45,395 bases of DNA from Thermoplasmata archaeon (lineage in GTDB: Archaea > Thermoplasmatota > E2 > DHVEG-1), in the NCBI GenBank assembly GCA_020054495.1, contig JAHWGK010000022.1:1-45395 (forward strand), given 5' to 3'. A program made the position numbers and the translations under genes. The notes under the pieces are model-generated. The model was not told where the DNA came from, did no database searches, and saw only the letters and a list, made by a program, of their open reading frames with translations. Positions 33,396 to 42,000 of the stretch are shown in pieces (position 1 is the stretch's first letter; every line of letters begins with the position of its first letter).

Positions 33396-34571
33396 TTATT
33401 GTTTATTATTTCTAACGAACATAAATAAAAGTAAAGAACATATTGTAAGGGTTAACGCAAACAAAAATGTTGCCTCAGGAGATATCTTATCCCACATAAT
33501 TCCAGCAACTAATCCACCAGGGAGAGCAACAAGGCCAATTGCTGTATGAAATGTTCCTAGTGCGGTTGCTTTTAATTCAGGTGGTGACAGATCTGCAACA
33601 AACGCACGTTGTACGCCATCAATCATCGCATAAAATACTCCATATATTACAAAAACAACTAGTATTGCATAAAACTGAGATGTAAATATAAGACTAATAG
33701 CGGTTACAGCAAAAAGCATATATCCTATTATGAGAACAGGTTTCCTACCGATTTTATCGGAGAGTATTCCTGATGGGATAATGAACAGAGTATAAACGAT
33801 ATAAAATAGGACATAAAGCAAGATTGCCGTATCATTACCAAGGCCAATGTTTCGTGCTTTTAACAATATAAACGCATAGCCAAAATGTCCGAATGTAAAA
33901 ACAGTTGAAACTAAGATGAAAAGTTTTAAATTACGAGGTAAGGCTTTTAGACTAACTTTAAATGATGTGGTTTTCTTTATCTTTTTTTCACCAGTTTTAT
34001 TTTTTTCTTTTAAGAACAATATACATAAAACAGCTATTGCACTAGGTACTACCGCTATCAGAAATATTTTTGTAAATCCAAGTAACGGCAATAGTAAGAA
34101 AGCAAGGACTGCGCCAGATATAGATCCAATACCATCCATTGCACGATGAAAACCATATGCTTTACCTCTTATTGATGAATCAACAGATTCAGCAATAATT
34201 GCATCACGAGGAGCTGTACGGATTCCTTTTCCAACTCGTTCAAATACTCTTACAAATAAGATAAAAGGCCAGGAGGTAGCAAAAGCAAACATGGGTTTTG
34301 CAATAGTTGATAAACTATATCCTGTTAGAACAAATGGTTTCCGTTTTTTTATTTTATCAGACCAATACCCAGAAAACACCTTTAGAAGCGATGCTGTTGT
34401 TTCAGCAGCACCTTCTACTAATCCTATAACCCATGCACTAGCACCAATAGTAACTAAATATAGAGGGATTAATGGAAACACCATTTGACTGCCAAGGTCA
34501 GTAAATAAACTAACAAAACCAACAATTATTAGGTTTCTTGTAAATCCTTTTAAAAAGGATTTTCTATTCAT
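33396..34571 (-). CDS. Major facilitator superfamily transporter
   Basis: A 12-TM MFS protein of about 391 aa, a likely drug or metabolite exporter. The N-terminal half shows FVSLFTDLGSQMVFPLIPLY, and the loop between TM2 and TM3 reads FSGYWSDKIKKRKPFVLTGY, the family GxxxDRxGRR/K-type motif. It recurs in the second half as SGILSDKIGRKPVLIIGYML. The ATG at 34571 is chosen over 34610 because it overlaps the padR stop by eight bases in ATGA-type coupling. Control by the upstream PadR protein is likely. The substrate is unknown. Confidence 0.9.
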   Translation of the reverse strand: MNRKSFLKGFTRNLIIVGFVSLFTDLGSQMVFPLIPLYLVTIGASAWVIGLVEGAAETTASLLKVFSGYWSDKIKKRKPFVLTGYSLSTIAKPMFAFATSWPFILFVRVFERVGKGIRTAPRDAIIAESVDSSIRGKAYGFHRAMDGIGSISGAVLAFLLLPLLGFTKIFLIAVVPSAIAVLCILFLKEKNKTGEKKIKKTTSFKVSLKALPRNLKLFILVSTVFTFGHFGYAFILLKARNIGLGNDTAILLYVLFYIVYTLFIIPSGILSDKIGRKPVLIIGYMLFAVTAISLIFTSQFYAILVVFVIYGVFYAMIDGVQRAFVADLSPPELKATALGTFHTAIGLVALPGGLVAGIMWDKISPEATFLFALTLTICSLLLFMFVRNNKQ

Positions 34572-34866
34572 TAAGTATAACCTCATCGTAAAGTTCTTTG
34601 ATTTTTTCACGAGTTTGGTCTAATACTTTTTTTCCGTGAGATGTTGCTTTGTAATATATACGGCGTTTACCATCGATTATTTCATTGTGAGCAACAAGTA
34701 ATTTATCGTTGTTCATCTTGTGTAGTATAGGATAAACTGTTCCTGGGCTTACTGAATAACCATGTCTTCTGAGTTCTTCGATGATTTCAATTCCGCAGAT
34801 TTGTTCTTCTGTTGCATGGTAGAGTATGTGTATTCGTATAAATCCGTTGTATAGGTTTTTAATCAT
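34564..34866 (-). CDS. PadR-family transcriptional regulator
   Basis: A winged-helix repressor of 100 aa: FIRIHILYHATEEQICGIEI, ELRRHGYSVSPGTVYPILHK and RRIYYKATSHGKKVLDQTRE, the PadR wHTH plus the start of a dimerisation helix (the short PadR-s1 type). PadR proteins typically repress adjacent transporters until a drug or metabolite binds. It is the first gene of a padR-MFS operon, with a 30-bp near-palindrome starting one base upstream of the ATG. Confidence 0.92.
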   Translation of the reverse strand: MIKNLYNGFIRIHILYHATEEQICGIEIIEELRRHGYSVSPGTVYPILHKMNNDKLLVAHNEIIDGKRRIYYKATSHGKKVLDQTREKIKELYDEVILNE

Positions 34867-34867
34867 A

Positions 34868-34897
34868 ATATCGAAAATCGATATCGTATTTCGATAT
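34868..34897. promoter_or_regulatory. Near-perfect 30-bp palindrome, PadR operator candidate
   Basis: Outer arms ATATCGAAA and TTTCGATAT pair perfectly around a central CGATATCG; 26 of 30 positions are symmetric. It covers the expected transcription start and abuts a TATA-like AAATATAAATA on the minus strand, the classic place for autorepression. Confidence 0.7.
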
Positions 34898-34964
34898 TTA
34901 TATTTTGCGAAATAAATTGTAAAAACTATCTTTTATAAATCAGCGAATCTGCTGGGAGTTAATT

Positions 34965-35267
34965 GCAACTGACCCTGATGGTGATGATATTTATTATTGG
35001 ATTGAACGAGAAACAACTCAAGAACGTGGTTGGGGTGGTCCATATTCATCTGGTACACCAATTGAACGTACTTATAGCTGGTCTGAACAAGGTACTTATA
35101 CTATTAGTTGTAAGACTAAGGATGTATTTGACCTTGAGAGTGAATGGGAAGAACTTGAGGTTACTATGCCAAAAAACAAAGCTATCGACACACCGTTCCT
35201 AAGCTTCTTACAGGGTCATCCAAACTTGTTCCCAATACTAAGACAACTAGTACTAGTTAGACTGTAA
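34965..35267 (+). pseudogene. C-terminal remnant of a PKD-type surface protein
   Basis: No start codon, but a frame of 100 codons ends at a TAA (35265). It begins ATDPDGDDIYYWIERE, continues with RTYSWSEQGTYTISCKTKDV (a PKD/Ig-like beta domain) and ends with VTMPKNKAIDTPFLSFLQGH and NLFPILRQL. I recall the MPKNK...FLxFLxxxPxxFPxLRxL tail from surface proteins of Thermoplasmata-like archaea. The N-terminal bulk of the gene is missing. Confidence 0.7.
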
Positions 35268-35332
35268 AAACCTCTACACTTCTTTTTCTTTTATTATTTC
35301 TAAATGAAGTGACTTAGGAAAAAATTGATATA

Positions 35333-35506
35333 ATGATTATAGATAATGGGGCTGGATTAATTATGATTTTATGGTATTATTGCAACTGTTGCATGAAAGA
35401 GTTTAGCCATGTGTTCATTGGTGGTAATGATGCTAAACGTTGCACATCTTGTCGTTCCACTGATATTAAACGAATTGTTAAAACATATAAAATAAAGAGA
35501 ATTTGA
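35333..35506 (+). CDS. Small zinc-ribbon-like protein
   Basis: 57 residues from the ATG at 35333, or 47 from the ATG at 35363, which is nearer the motif. YYCNCCMKEFSHVFIGG followed by KRCTSCRSTDIKRIVKTYKI gives two CxxC pairs spaced like a treble-clef or zinc ribbon, with a basic tail. Function unknown. The coding choice rests on the motif and codon pattern. It lies in an otherwise gene-poor accessory stretch. Confidence 0.55.
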   Translation: MIIDNGAGLIMILWYYCNCCMKEFSHVFIGGNDAKRCTSCRSTDIKRIVKTYKIKRI

Positions 35507-35629
35507 AAATAAATTAATACTTTCAATACTGTATTTATGATTTATTTGTTTTATTGAATATTTGTTAGCAAAATTTAAACCCAAATATCCTATACCAAAT
35601 AAGGATGGTTTTTAGGGGGTAAGAAAAAA

Positions 35630-36616
35630 ATGGGCAAATCCAAATTGAACTCTGCTATCAATCGTTCGATTGAACTAGTTGTCTACTTAAAAAGAGTTCT
35701 AACGCATCATATTATAAAAAAACCTTTTCCGTTCCCAATGTTTTTTCAAATTCAAACAATCAATCTTTGTAACGGTTCTTGTGTCATGTGCCTAAATTCT
35801 AAAAAGAAAAATAGAAAACCTAGAAAAATGTCAGACGAATTATTTGAAAAAATTATCAAAGAAATATCTGAAAATAAGTCAAAACATGTTTATGTCTGGC
35901 TATATCTTCAAAATGAACCATTAATGGATACGGATATTTTTAACAAATTAAAACTAATTAAAAACTTAAGCAATGGAAAGATTGTGACAGGTATTATAAC
36001 TAATGGAACTTTGTTAACAGAAGGGAAAATTCAAGAAGTCTGTGACTCTAAAGTTGACAGAATAAAGTTTAGCATAGATGCTTTTACAGAAGAGACATAT
36101 AATAAAATAAGAATGGGGCTAAATTACAATAAAGTTTTGAAAAACATAGAAAACATTCGCAATTCAGGCTGTAAAACACGTATTACTGTTGGATTTACCA
36201 TGCAAAAATATAATTATTTTGAACTTAAAGATTTCATCAAATTTTGGAAAAAGAAAGGGATTGATACGTGGATAAATATTGTCAACAATAGATCAGGGGA
36301 TTTATCTGATTTTGAAAACATTAGGTTGTTAAGCAAGGATATTCCATATAGGCAAAAATTTACTCATAATTTTATATTAAGATTAGTTGGAGGTTGCGAT
36401 ATTCTAACAACATGTTTCAGTATCTTATATGATGGAGATGTAATCATGTGTTTGAATGATTACAATAAAAAAACAATTTTTGGTAATGTTAAACATAAGT
36501 CAATAAAAGAAATATGGACTGGTAAAAAATATCAGTCAATTCGGGAGTTAGTTTCTAATAAAGATTTTGAAAAAATCCCTGCATGTAAAAATTGTACAAT
36601 GATACAACCATTGTAA
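35630..36616 (+). CDS. Radical SAM protein with C-terminal SPASM/twitch-like cysteines
   Basis: 328 aa. The cluster motif sits in TINLCNGSCVMCLNSKKKNR (CxxxCxxC), with VWLYLQNEPLMDTDIF as the SAM-binding GE-type motif (here NE) and KFSIDAFTEETYNKIRMGLN further on. The C-terminal part carries CDILTTCFSILYDGDVIMC and PACKNCTMI, a SPASM/twitch auxiliary site. The substrate is unknown. Very AT-rich with many AAA/ATT codons compared with its neighbours, in an accessory region, so recent acquisition is possible. No precursor peptide gene was found beside it. Confidence 0.85.
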   Translation: MGKSKLNSAINRSIELVVYLKRVLTHHIIKKPFPFPMFFQIQTINLCNGSCVMCLNSKKKNRKPRKMSDELFEKIIKEISENKSKHVYVWLYLQNEPLMDTDIFNKLKLIKNLSNGKIVTGIITNGTLLTEGKIQEVCDSKVDRIKFSIDAFTEETYNKIRMGLNYNKVLKNIENIRNSGCKTRITVGFTMQKYNYFELKDFIKFWKKKGIDTWINIVNNRSGDLSDFENIRLLSKDIPYRQKFTHNFILRLVGGCDILTTCFSILYDGDVIMCLNDYNKKTIFGNVKHKSIKEIWTGKKYQSIRELVSNKDFEKIPACKNCTMIQPL

Positions 36617-36716
36617 ATTTAATAGGTAATCAACCATCTTTCCTTTCGATAACTTGAAAACTTATGATTTTTACCAGAAAAAGAAAAACTTTGGTGATAA
36701 ATAAAACTTTAATTAA

Positions 36717-36840
36717 TTTTATAATTTAGCATGAAAAAAGATATCATAACCTTTCGCTGAGGAAGTTGCTGTTATGATGAATAATATTATTAAAAATAAG
36801 TCAAAACCTTGCATCTTCCTCGCATGAGGTGGTTAAACTA
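36717..36840 (+). ncRNA. Candidate structured RNA with pseudoknot potential
   Basis: ATCATAAC (36743-36750) pairs with GTTATGAT (36771-36778). GAGGAAG in that hairpin's loop (36759-36765) is complementary to CTTCCTC (36815-36821), an H-type pseudoknot geometry. A TATA-like TTTTATAAT lies at about 36717, some 25 bases before the first stem. This is pairing by eye only; no known RNA family is recognised. Confidence 0.3.
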
Positions 36841-36848
36841 ATACAGTA

Positions 36849-36895
36849 AAATACCAAAGATATATCGTGTTGTGGTCAGATATGTCTCACAACAC
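36849..36895. repeat. Dispersed-repeat core followed by a hairpin
   Basis: AAATACCAAAGATAT (36849-36863) matches the core of the repeats at 12959, 14431 and 41803. Four bases on, GTGTTGTG (36867-36874) and CACAACAC (36888-36895) form a perfect 8-bp stem. Confidence 0.45.
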
Positions 36896-36950
36896 ATAAA
36901 ACTACCAGTTTTATAAAGAAATAGCTATTACGAGAGATTCGGATGAAAAA

Positions 36951-37097
36951 ATGATAAAAAAATGTAATTTCAAATCAAAAATAAGACATCGTGATTCGCC
37001 TGGATGTCGTTTAACTCCTCCTGATGTTGTGTGTCCGAGTGAAGAAAACTGTATTCTTTATCAAATCTATAAAAAATTGGAGATGATAGATGAATAA
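36951..37097 (+). CDS. 48-residue four-cysteine ORF
   Basis: Reads MIKKCNFKSKIRHRDSPGCR, then LTPPDVVCPSEENCILYQIY and KKLEMIDE. The four cysteines suggest a metal site. GGATG a few bases upstream could be a Shine-Dalgarno. No family is recognised. It precedes the HNH gene on the same strand by 73 bases and may be cotranscribed. Confidence 0.5.
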   Translation: MIKKCNFKSKIRHRDSPGCRLTPPDVVCPSEENCILYQIYKKLEMIDE

Positions 37098-37169
37098 CTA
37101 TCTCTCAATAGTTGTAATTATTTTTTTAAGGAAATAGATGTTATGAAATTGTGGTTTGGGGTAATATAA

Positions 37170-37619
37170 ATGGTTAGAAATCAATTTGATGTTGAGATTC
37201 CTAAGTTACCAAAAATAACCCCTAAAATCACAGGAATTACAGGGGTTTCATCCCGTGAACCTGTACCAATTGAGATTAAGAAAAAAGTAATAGATAGAGC
37301 AAAAAAAAACTGTGAATATCCAAAGTGTAAGGAAAAAGAGTTCCTTGAATTTCATCATAAAAATATGAAAAACAATGATAATCGAGCTTCAAATATTGAA
37401 TTGCTCTGTCCTAAACATCACAGGAAGAGGCATAGTGAAAAAATACGGAAAACAGTTGGTTATGATATTGTTACAGGGCAAAAAATAATTCGCCTTGCAA
37501 AAAAACCTAAGACAAAAACAACTAAAAGGAAAACATTTAAGAAATCTATATCAAAACGAAAAACACTTCGTAAAAAGAATTCTAAAAAGATTTGGAATAT
37601 GACATTTGATGATTTGTAA
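37170..37619 (+). CDS. HNH-motif protein with basic tail
   Basis: 149 aa. Residues about 40-90 form an HNH endonuclease-type zinc finger: KKNCEYPKCKEKEFLEFHHK, NRASNIELLCPKHHRKRHSE, with paired Cys ligands, the central HH and the Asn and His of the motif. The last 50 residues are strongly Lys/Arg/Thr-rich (KPKTKTTKRKTFKKSISKRK), suited to nucleic-acid binding. It may be a homing-type or defence nuclease or a housekeeping HNH protein; no intron, intein or partner gene is visible. Confidence 0.75.
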   Translation: MVRNQFDVEIPKLPKITPKITGITGVSSREPVPIEIKKKVIDRAKKNCEYPKCKEKEFLEFHHKNMKNNDNRASNIELLCPKHHRKRHSEKIRKTVGYDIVTGQKIIRLAKKPKTKTTKRKTFKKSISKRKTLRKKNSKKIWNMTFDDL

Positions 37620-37739
37620 AAAAACAACAATTTGTTACATTGATTTCATTTCAACATTTATTGTTTTGTCAAATATATTTTATGACCATTGCTGTGCAGC
37701 CAAATAAACAAATCAAATAAGTGATATTAAAGTTATATT

Positions 37740-38558
37740 CTACCCATACATGCCTGGTTGCAGAGCCCGACCGGGTACCATCGGTTTTGCCTGTTTATGG
37801 ATTTTTTGAAGTTGTCTTTCTATTCGCTCTGCTTCATCATATAGTGGTCCAACATTTATTTCAATACCGATTATCGTGGCGATAACATTTAATGTAGACG
37901 CAGCGGCACCTGCATCAGGGATATCATGATGTGCCTCAGCAAGTATAGCTATTACATCAAAACCGGTTTGTTTCCCTTTGTTAAGTAAAACACCTGAGAC
38001 ACCTGCGATTATACCATTTTTAAACTGAGGAATATCCTTCTCTTTAAGCATGATTCTAGCATTTTCTGTTGACCCTATTGCAAATACTTCAGCAATATTT
38101 TCTTCTTCAGAAGATTTATCTTCTTCCCATTCTACAACCATACCTTCCGGGGAAATCAGGAGATTACATCCTTTCCCACATATCCATTTCAAAACTGTAT
38201 TTGATAAAGCATGTATTAAATGAGGTTTTGGTTTAAACTCAGAGACAAAAATAACAATCTTTTTTCCGTTTTTTAATAGGCCTGTATATATACGAACTGG
38301 AGACAGTGGCTCCCCGGTATGAACAACAGACAACGCTGGAAACTGTGAAGATTTCACAGAGCCTATCTGCTTAAGATCTAAAGCATCAATCAGATAGTTA
38401 GCAACAATAGTACTAACAAGCCCTACAGAAGGAAAACCTGCAATAACAATTGCATTACTAAGATCTACATCTTCAAAATCAATGACCTCAACATCATCCA
38501 AATACGTCAACTCTTCCCCGCCAGTATGAGCTTTCTTCCTCGTTCCGTCCCAATCCAT
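37740..38558 (-). CDS. PAC2-family (proteasome assembly chaperone-like) protein
   Basis: A member of the PAC2 family, archaeal homologues of eukaryotic 20S proteasome assembly chaperones. It shows AIVIAGFPSVGLVSTIVANY, IGSVKSSQFPALSVVHTGEP, VFVSEFKPKPHLIHALSNTV and IAGVSGVLLNKGKQTGFDVI, then AEAHHDIPDAGAAASTLNVI. The length (272 aa) is typical. It is a single gene; proteasome genes are not in the window. A direct role in proteasome assembly in archaea is assumed from homology. Confidence 0.9.
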   Translation of the reverse strand: MDWDGTRKKAHTGGEELTYLDDVEVIDFEDVDLSNAIVIAGFPSVGLVSTIVANYLIDALDLKQIGSVKSSQFPALSVVHTGEPLSPVRIYTGLLKNGKKIVIFVSEFKPKPHLIHALSNTVLKWICGKGCNLLISPEGMVVEWEEDKSSEEENIAEVFAIGSTENARIMLKEKDIPQFKNGIIAGVSGVLLNKGKQTGFDVIAILAEAHHDIPDAGAAASTLNVIATIIGIEINVGPLYDEAERIERQLQKIHKQAKPMVPGRALQPGMYG

Positions 38559-38780
38559 TATCCTTTTATCTCCTTACCCTAACTTACAATCTTCATCAAT
38601 CCTTAGTTTTGTAACATCTGTTTATTAATAAAACTTATTTTTTCCCTTATTAAACTTAGCTGACAAAACCTGAAAGGGGTTATTTTCCAAGCATATTTAT
38701 GTATTTGCATCATACCTTAGCTGCAAACAAAATTTCGTACGATAATAACATATATCTTAGTCGCTATCAAAACAGTAGGC

Positions 38781-40016
38781 TTATCCCTTAACAATCTTCT
38801 GAATACGTGAACGAACCTTGCTTTTACCAACATATTCCATTAAATCCTTCCAATGCTTTTGCAACATGCACAATCTCTCAAAAGAATCGAATTTCGGCAC
38901 TGCATCAGACCGAGCAAGAATAATATTACGTAACGCTTCCTCACTACCCTGTTTATCACCCTGGACGAGATACTCTTTAGATAACAACCTGCAGGATTTT
39001 TCAATCTTCTCCTCAAGATCTCGCTTTAAAAAACAACCAGGATACGGATCAAAATCTTCAGGGCGAACACGGGTCATCCCCATTATATCTTTCTGGCTTT
39101 CAATCTTTGCCCGATCATACACAAAACGATAGATATCCGCCCGCAGCTGCATCCAAACAGGATGATTTTTAAGGGGAGGAAGATGTTTTATAGATAACTG
39201 GTTATCCAAGAAAAAACTAAACCCAAACATCTTTGCATTCATCAAAAAATCAATATCCTCGCCCCTTGTAACATTGGCATCAAACGGCACAACAGAAAAC
39301 ATATTTCGATGAATAACCATGTTACCACCAAAGACAAGTGGTGTCATCTTTAACCTCGGCCCCTGTCCAATGATTTTATCAAATGCCTCATTCATCTTCT
39401 CATATTGATCCCAATATTTCATCCAATCCTGAAACGGTTTTTTAACATGATATCCACCACCTGGTTGAAGATAATATCCCGCTACGGCATGGACCCTCTG
39501 ACCATCGATATTTCTGCCGATAAACTCCTTAGCTTTCGACATAAAATCCTGGTCCTCAAACACTTCATCATCATCAATAAGCACCGCTACATCAGAACCC
39601 AAGATATGCGGAATAAACATACACAAATTTCGAATATTGGAATATCCATGCAGAATAAGATGAGCATTACACGCTTTTTTACCCTCACGAACCAACAGAT
39701 CATGAATAAGTCTAAGATGCGAAGACCCAAAGAGAAATACTTCAACATCTAAAGAGGTTGATTTAAGAATATCAGAAACCTTCTTTTCAACCTGCCGTTC
39801 AATATTCTCAGCAGTGGCAACAGCAATCACAACTAACTGAAAATCCTTATCCTTCAAAATATCAATACTCTCTATAGCTCTCGCCAAGGTACCCTTACTG
39901 TCTAAAGGAGTAGGATGATCATAGACAGCATCGCCTTCCTTCCAACCAACATTACTATCCCTTGACCAATACGAAGGAATAACCATAGTAATCTTCAATG
40001 AACTATTGTCCACCAA
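38781..40016 (-). CDS. Glycosyltransferase, GT2/GT-A-like
   Basis: 411 aa, a soluble GT-A-fold transferase. The N-terminal strand LKITMVIPSYWSRDSNVGWK starts the nucleotide-sugar domain; SDVAVLIDDDEVFEDQDFMS carries the metal-binding acidic motif. FGGNMVIHRNMFSVVPFDAN and TRGEDIDFLMNAKMFGFSFF give the acceptor-side ED motif. A helical C-terminal region (about 320-411) is of unknown role. The sugar is unknown. A second glycosyltransferase follows upstream on the same strand. With surface proteins rich in sequons elsewhere, protein or lipid glycosylation is plausible but unproven. Confidence 0.8.
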   Translation of the reverse strand: MVDNSSLKITMVIPSYWSRDSNVGWKEGDAVYDHPTPLDSKGTLARAIESIDILKDKDFQLVVIAVATAENIERQVEKKVSDILKSTSLDVEVFLFGSSHLRLIHDLLVREGKKACNAHLILHGYSNIRNLCMFIPHILGSDVAVLIDDDEVFEDQDFMSKAKEFIGRNIDGQRVHAVAGYYLQPGGGYHVKKPFQDWMKYWDQYEKMNEAFDKIIGQGPRLKMTPLVFGGNMVIHRNMFSVVPFDANVTRGEDIDFLMNAKMFGFSFFLDNQLSIKHLPPLKNHPVWMQLRADIYRFVYDRAKIESQKDIMGMTRVRPEDFDPYPGCFLKRDLEEKIEKSCRLLSKEYLVQGDKQGSEEALRNIILARSDAVPKFDSFERLCMLQKHWKDLMEYVGKSKVRSRIQKIVKG

Positions 40017-40192
40017 CCTTTACCTCCACACATTTTCCACAACTTATCAACCTGATTTTTTTAAAACAAGAAGAGAAACAGCATAAAAAACGTTTTCGGC
40101 ATAAAAAAAACCAATAAGCTATTTCTATCCACTCAAATGCTTGTTAGATTTCATGTGTACCATTTACTTAACTTTTGACCAAACCTACATTT

Positions 40193-41290
40193 CTAAGAAG
40201 CTAAAGTATCTATTGTAACAATATCATTTTTGAATTCATCTGAATCCAAATCGATTGCGAATCTGGTTGATGTTTGTCCATCCCATTTACGTGTGTTATC
40301 TTCATGATGGAGTTTCTCAATCATATACATAATGTCCCATTTATTTAAGAAATATCGAGTATCCTTTTCTATTTGTTCCATTCTCAGTCGGTATTTGCTG
40401 TGATAATCATCTTCTCTATTCACCTTTGCATAATCATGATTGTGAATACCTTCAGATTCAGGGCAATAATAGATTTTGTATCCGCCTCTCCTGATACTTA
40501 ACGATAGATCCTTATCTTCATTCGCAATAAAAATCCCCTTTTCGTCTATCATATCGTCAAAACCACCGACATCAAACAGTGTTTCCCGTCTTGCTAACAA
40601 CAAAGTTGTTGTATACCATGGCACTTCACCACCCTTCATAGCAAGAGGATCATACCTGTTCAAATCAGCCATTGACCCAGCTTTATCCAGCCCAATTCCA
40701 TAAATCGTACCATTCTTCTCAAGTGTTACAGCATGACCGCCGCAATAATAGACCTTCTTGCTTTCCGCTTTAAGAAGCTTTGCACCTATCAAACCTACGT
40801 TACTATCATTAGCCGCCACAGCCTTGAGGTGCATCAGCCACTCAGGCAACACAAGAACATCGTTATCCATAAGAGCGATAAATTCGCCTTTCGAATAAAA
40901 TATACCCTGATTCCTCTGTCCAGTTGTCCCAGTGCTTTGTTTGTTATATATGACGTGGATATTCTTGTGCCTATCTTCAAACTCAGAAATGATTGCACGT
41001 GTCTTAGGTCCTGAACCTACATCGCTAATTATGATCTCAAAGGGCGTAAGGGTATTATTGAATATCGCCTCAACGCATTTTTTGGTCTCATTTCCCCTTT
41101 CCGCAGAAATAATAACGATTGACGTCAGACCACGGAAATCTGGCCCATACTCCTTTCCGTTTTGATCATAAGCAGTTGTCCTATTCAGATTCAATGGACG
41201 CCCATGTCGGTCAAGAAAAGAATATCTATTATTTGCATCTCCTAACACATTTTTATTCTCCATTCGATTATCTTTTTTCTCACTAATCAT
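40193..41290 (-). CDS. Family 2 glycosyltransferase
   Basis: 365 aa. The domain begins at about residue 55 with GLTSIVIISAERGNETKKCV, then FEIIISDVGSGPKTRAIISE, QRNQGIFYSKGEFIALMDND (DxD-type motif) and LLARRETLFDVGGFDDMIDE, and the acceptor motif NEDKDLSLSIRRGGYKIYYC. The N-terminal 50 residues are polar. There is no TM helix. It is about 175 bases upstream of the other transferase and just downstream of a KamA-like fragment; the three may be one transcription unit. Substrates unknown. Confidence 0.9.
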   Translation of the reverse strand: MISEKKDNRMENKNVLGDANNRYSFLDRHGRPLNLNRTTAYDQNGKEYGPDFRGLTSIVIISAERGNETKKCVEAIFNNTLTPFEIIISDVGSGPKTRAIISEFEDRHKNIHVIYNKQSTGTTGQRNQGIFYSKGEFIALMDNDVLVLPEWLMHLKAVAANDSNVGLIGAKLLKAESKKVYYCGGHAVTLEKNGTIYGIGLDKAGSMADLNRYDPLAMKGGEVPWYTTTLLLARRETLFDVGGFDDMIDEKGIFIANEDKDLSLSIRRGGYKIYYCPESEGIHNHDYAKVNREDDYHSKYRLRMEQIEKDTRYFLNKWDIMYMIEKLHHEDNTRKWDGQTSTRFAIDLDSDEFKNDIVTIDTLAS

Positions 41291-41310
41291 CTTTTAACAG
41301 ATAAAAAACA

Positions 41311-41649
41311 TCATTTCTTTTTTTCTTTTTCTTCAAGACGTCTTTTCGCCTTCGCCATTTCACCATGTAAACCCCCTATCTCAGATTTCATAGTATGAAT
41401 TTTTTCTTCAACATGTTTCTTTTTAATGTTAAACTCTGTCAATGAATGTATAGCTATTTTCTTTATCGGGTCACTTGGATTATCCCAATCTATTAAAGAC
41501 ATATAGTAAGGAGCAATGCACATTGGATGTCGTTTTATAATCTCATTTAGTTTCATCTCTACATCATGAGATAAATCAGTATATTTTCTAAGCTGGCTAA
41601 CCATGCAAATCCTATTATTTAACTCAGAACTCCAATCCATTTTCATCAT
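41311..41649 (-). CDS. Lone KamA (lysine 2,3-aminomutase) N-terminal-like segment with coiled-coil tail
   Basis: 112 residues. Residues about 35-75 (EIIKRHPMCIAPYYMSLIDW, then NPSDPIKKIAIHSLTEFN) match the segment just before the radical SAM core in KamA-family aminomutases, which reads FPMxITPYYxSLID...DPIRxQ. The CxxxCxxC core and everything after it are absent. Instead a Lys/Glu coiled coil follows (KKHVEEKIHTMKSEIGGLHG and on). It is either a truncated gene that gained a new tail or a small adaptor. It lies 21 bases upstream of the GT2 gene, so it is probably cotranscribed. Confidence 0.6.
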   Translation of the reverse strand: MMKMDWSSELNNRICMVSQLRKYTDLSHDVEMKLNEIIKRHPMCIAPYYMSLIDWDNPSDPIKKIAIHSLTEFNIKKKHVEEKIHTMKSEIGGLHGEMAKAKRRLEEKEKKK

Positions 41650-41751
41650 CTGTCTTATTTATTCTTTAATTTCTAATGGTCCATATATTGTTTCAATTTA
41701 GTATTATCTATCGAATCATCCTCACATCCATCAAGCAAAATAACGCTATTT

Positions 41752-41829
41752 TTACTGAAGAATACCTACTCCTGTAGAAAAAGATATCTTTTACCAGAGC
41801 AATGAATACCAAAGATATTTTCAGCTTTG
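41752..41829. repeat. 78-bp dispersed repeat, copy 2
   Basis: Aligns without gaps to 14380-14457: TTACTGAAGAATA, CTACTCCTGTA and the core TGAATACCAAAGATATTTT are shared. The internal stem is degraded here. Confidence 0.6.
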
Positions 41830-41879
41830 GGAAATTATATCTTGGAATACAACAAACTGATATTTTTATAAAATAATAG

Positions 41880-41999
41880 ATGTTATGGTGTTATGAGGAT
41901 GCAAAAAAATACACAACTGATCGTTTAAGATGGGTTGGACTTAAAGGAAAACAAATTTTATTTATCGACTATTCAGACCTTAAATGCGAGAGTGATTAA
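41880..41999 (+). pseudogene. Possible N-terminal coding fragment
   Basis: A frame without a start reads EDAKKYTTDRLRWVGLKGKQ, then ILFIDYSDLKCESD before a TAA. It resembles a short STAS-like N-terminal strand pattern, but the family is not certain. It sits in a run of gene fragments. Confidence 0.25.
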
Positions 42000-42000
42000 A

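Noticed and set aside
34963-35202. 79-residue plus-strand ORF over the PKD remnant
   Set aside because: Composition is implausible (Leu/Val-rich without domain), while the neighbouring frame encodes a clear PKD domain; it is an overlapping artefact.
36743-36780. Box C/D-like sRNA (CTGA followed by ATGATGA)
   Set aside because: The boxes are in D'-C' order with too long a spacer, and no outer C and D boxes or terminal stem are present.
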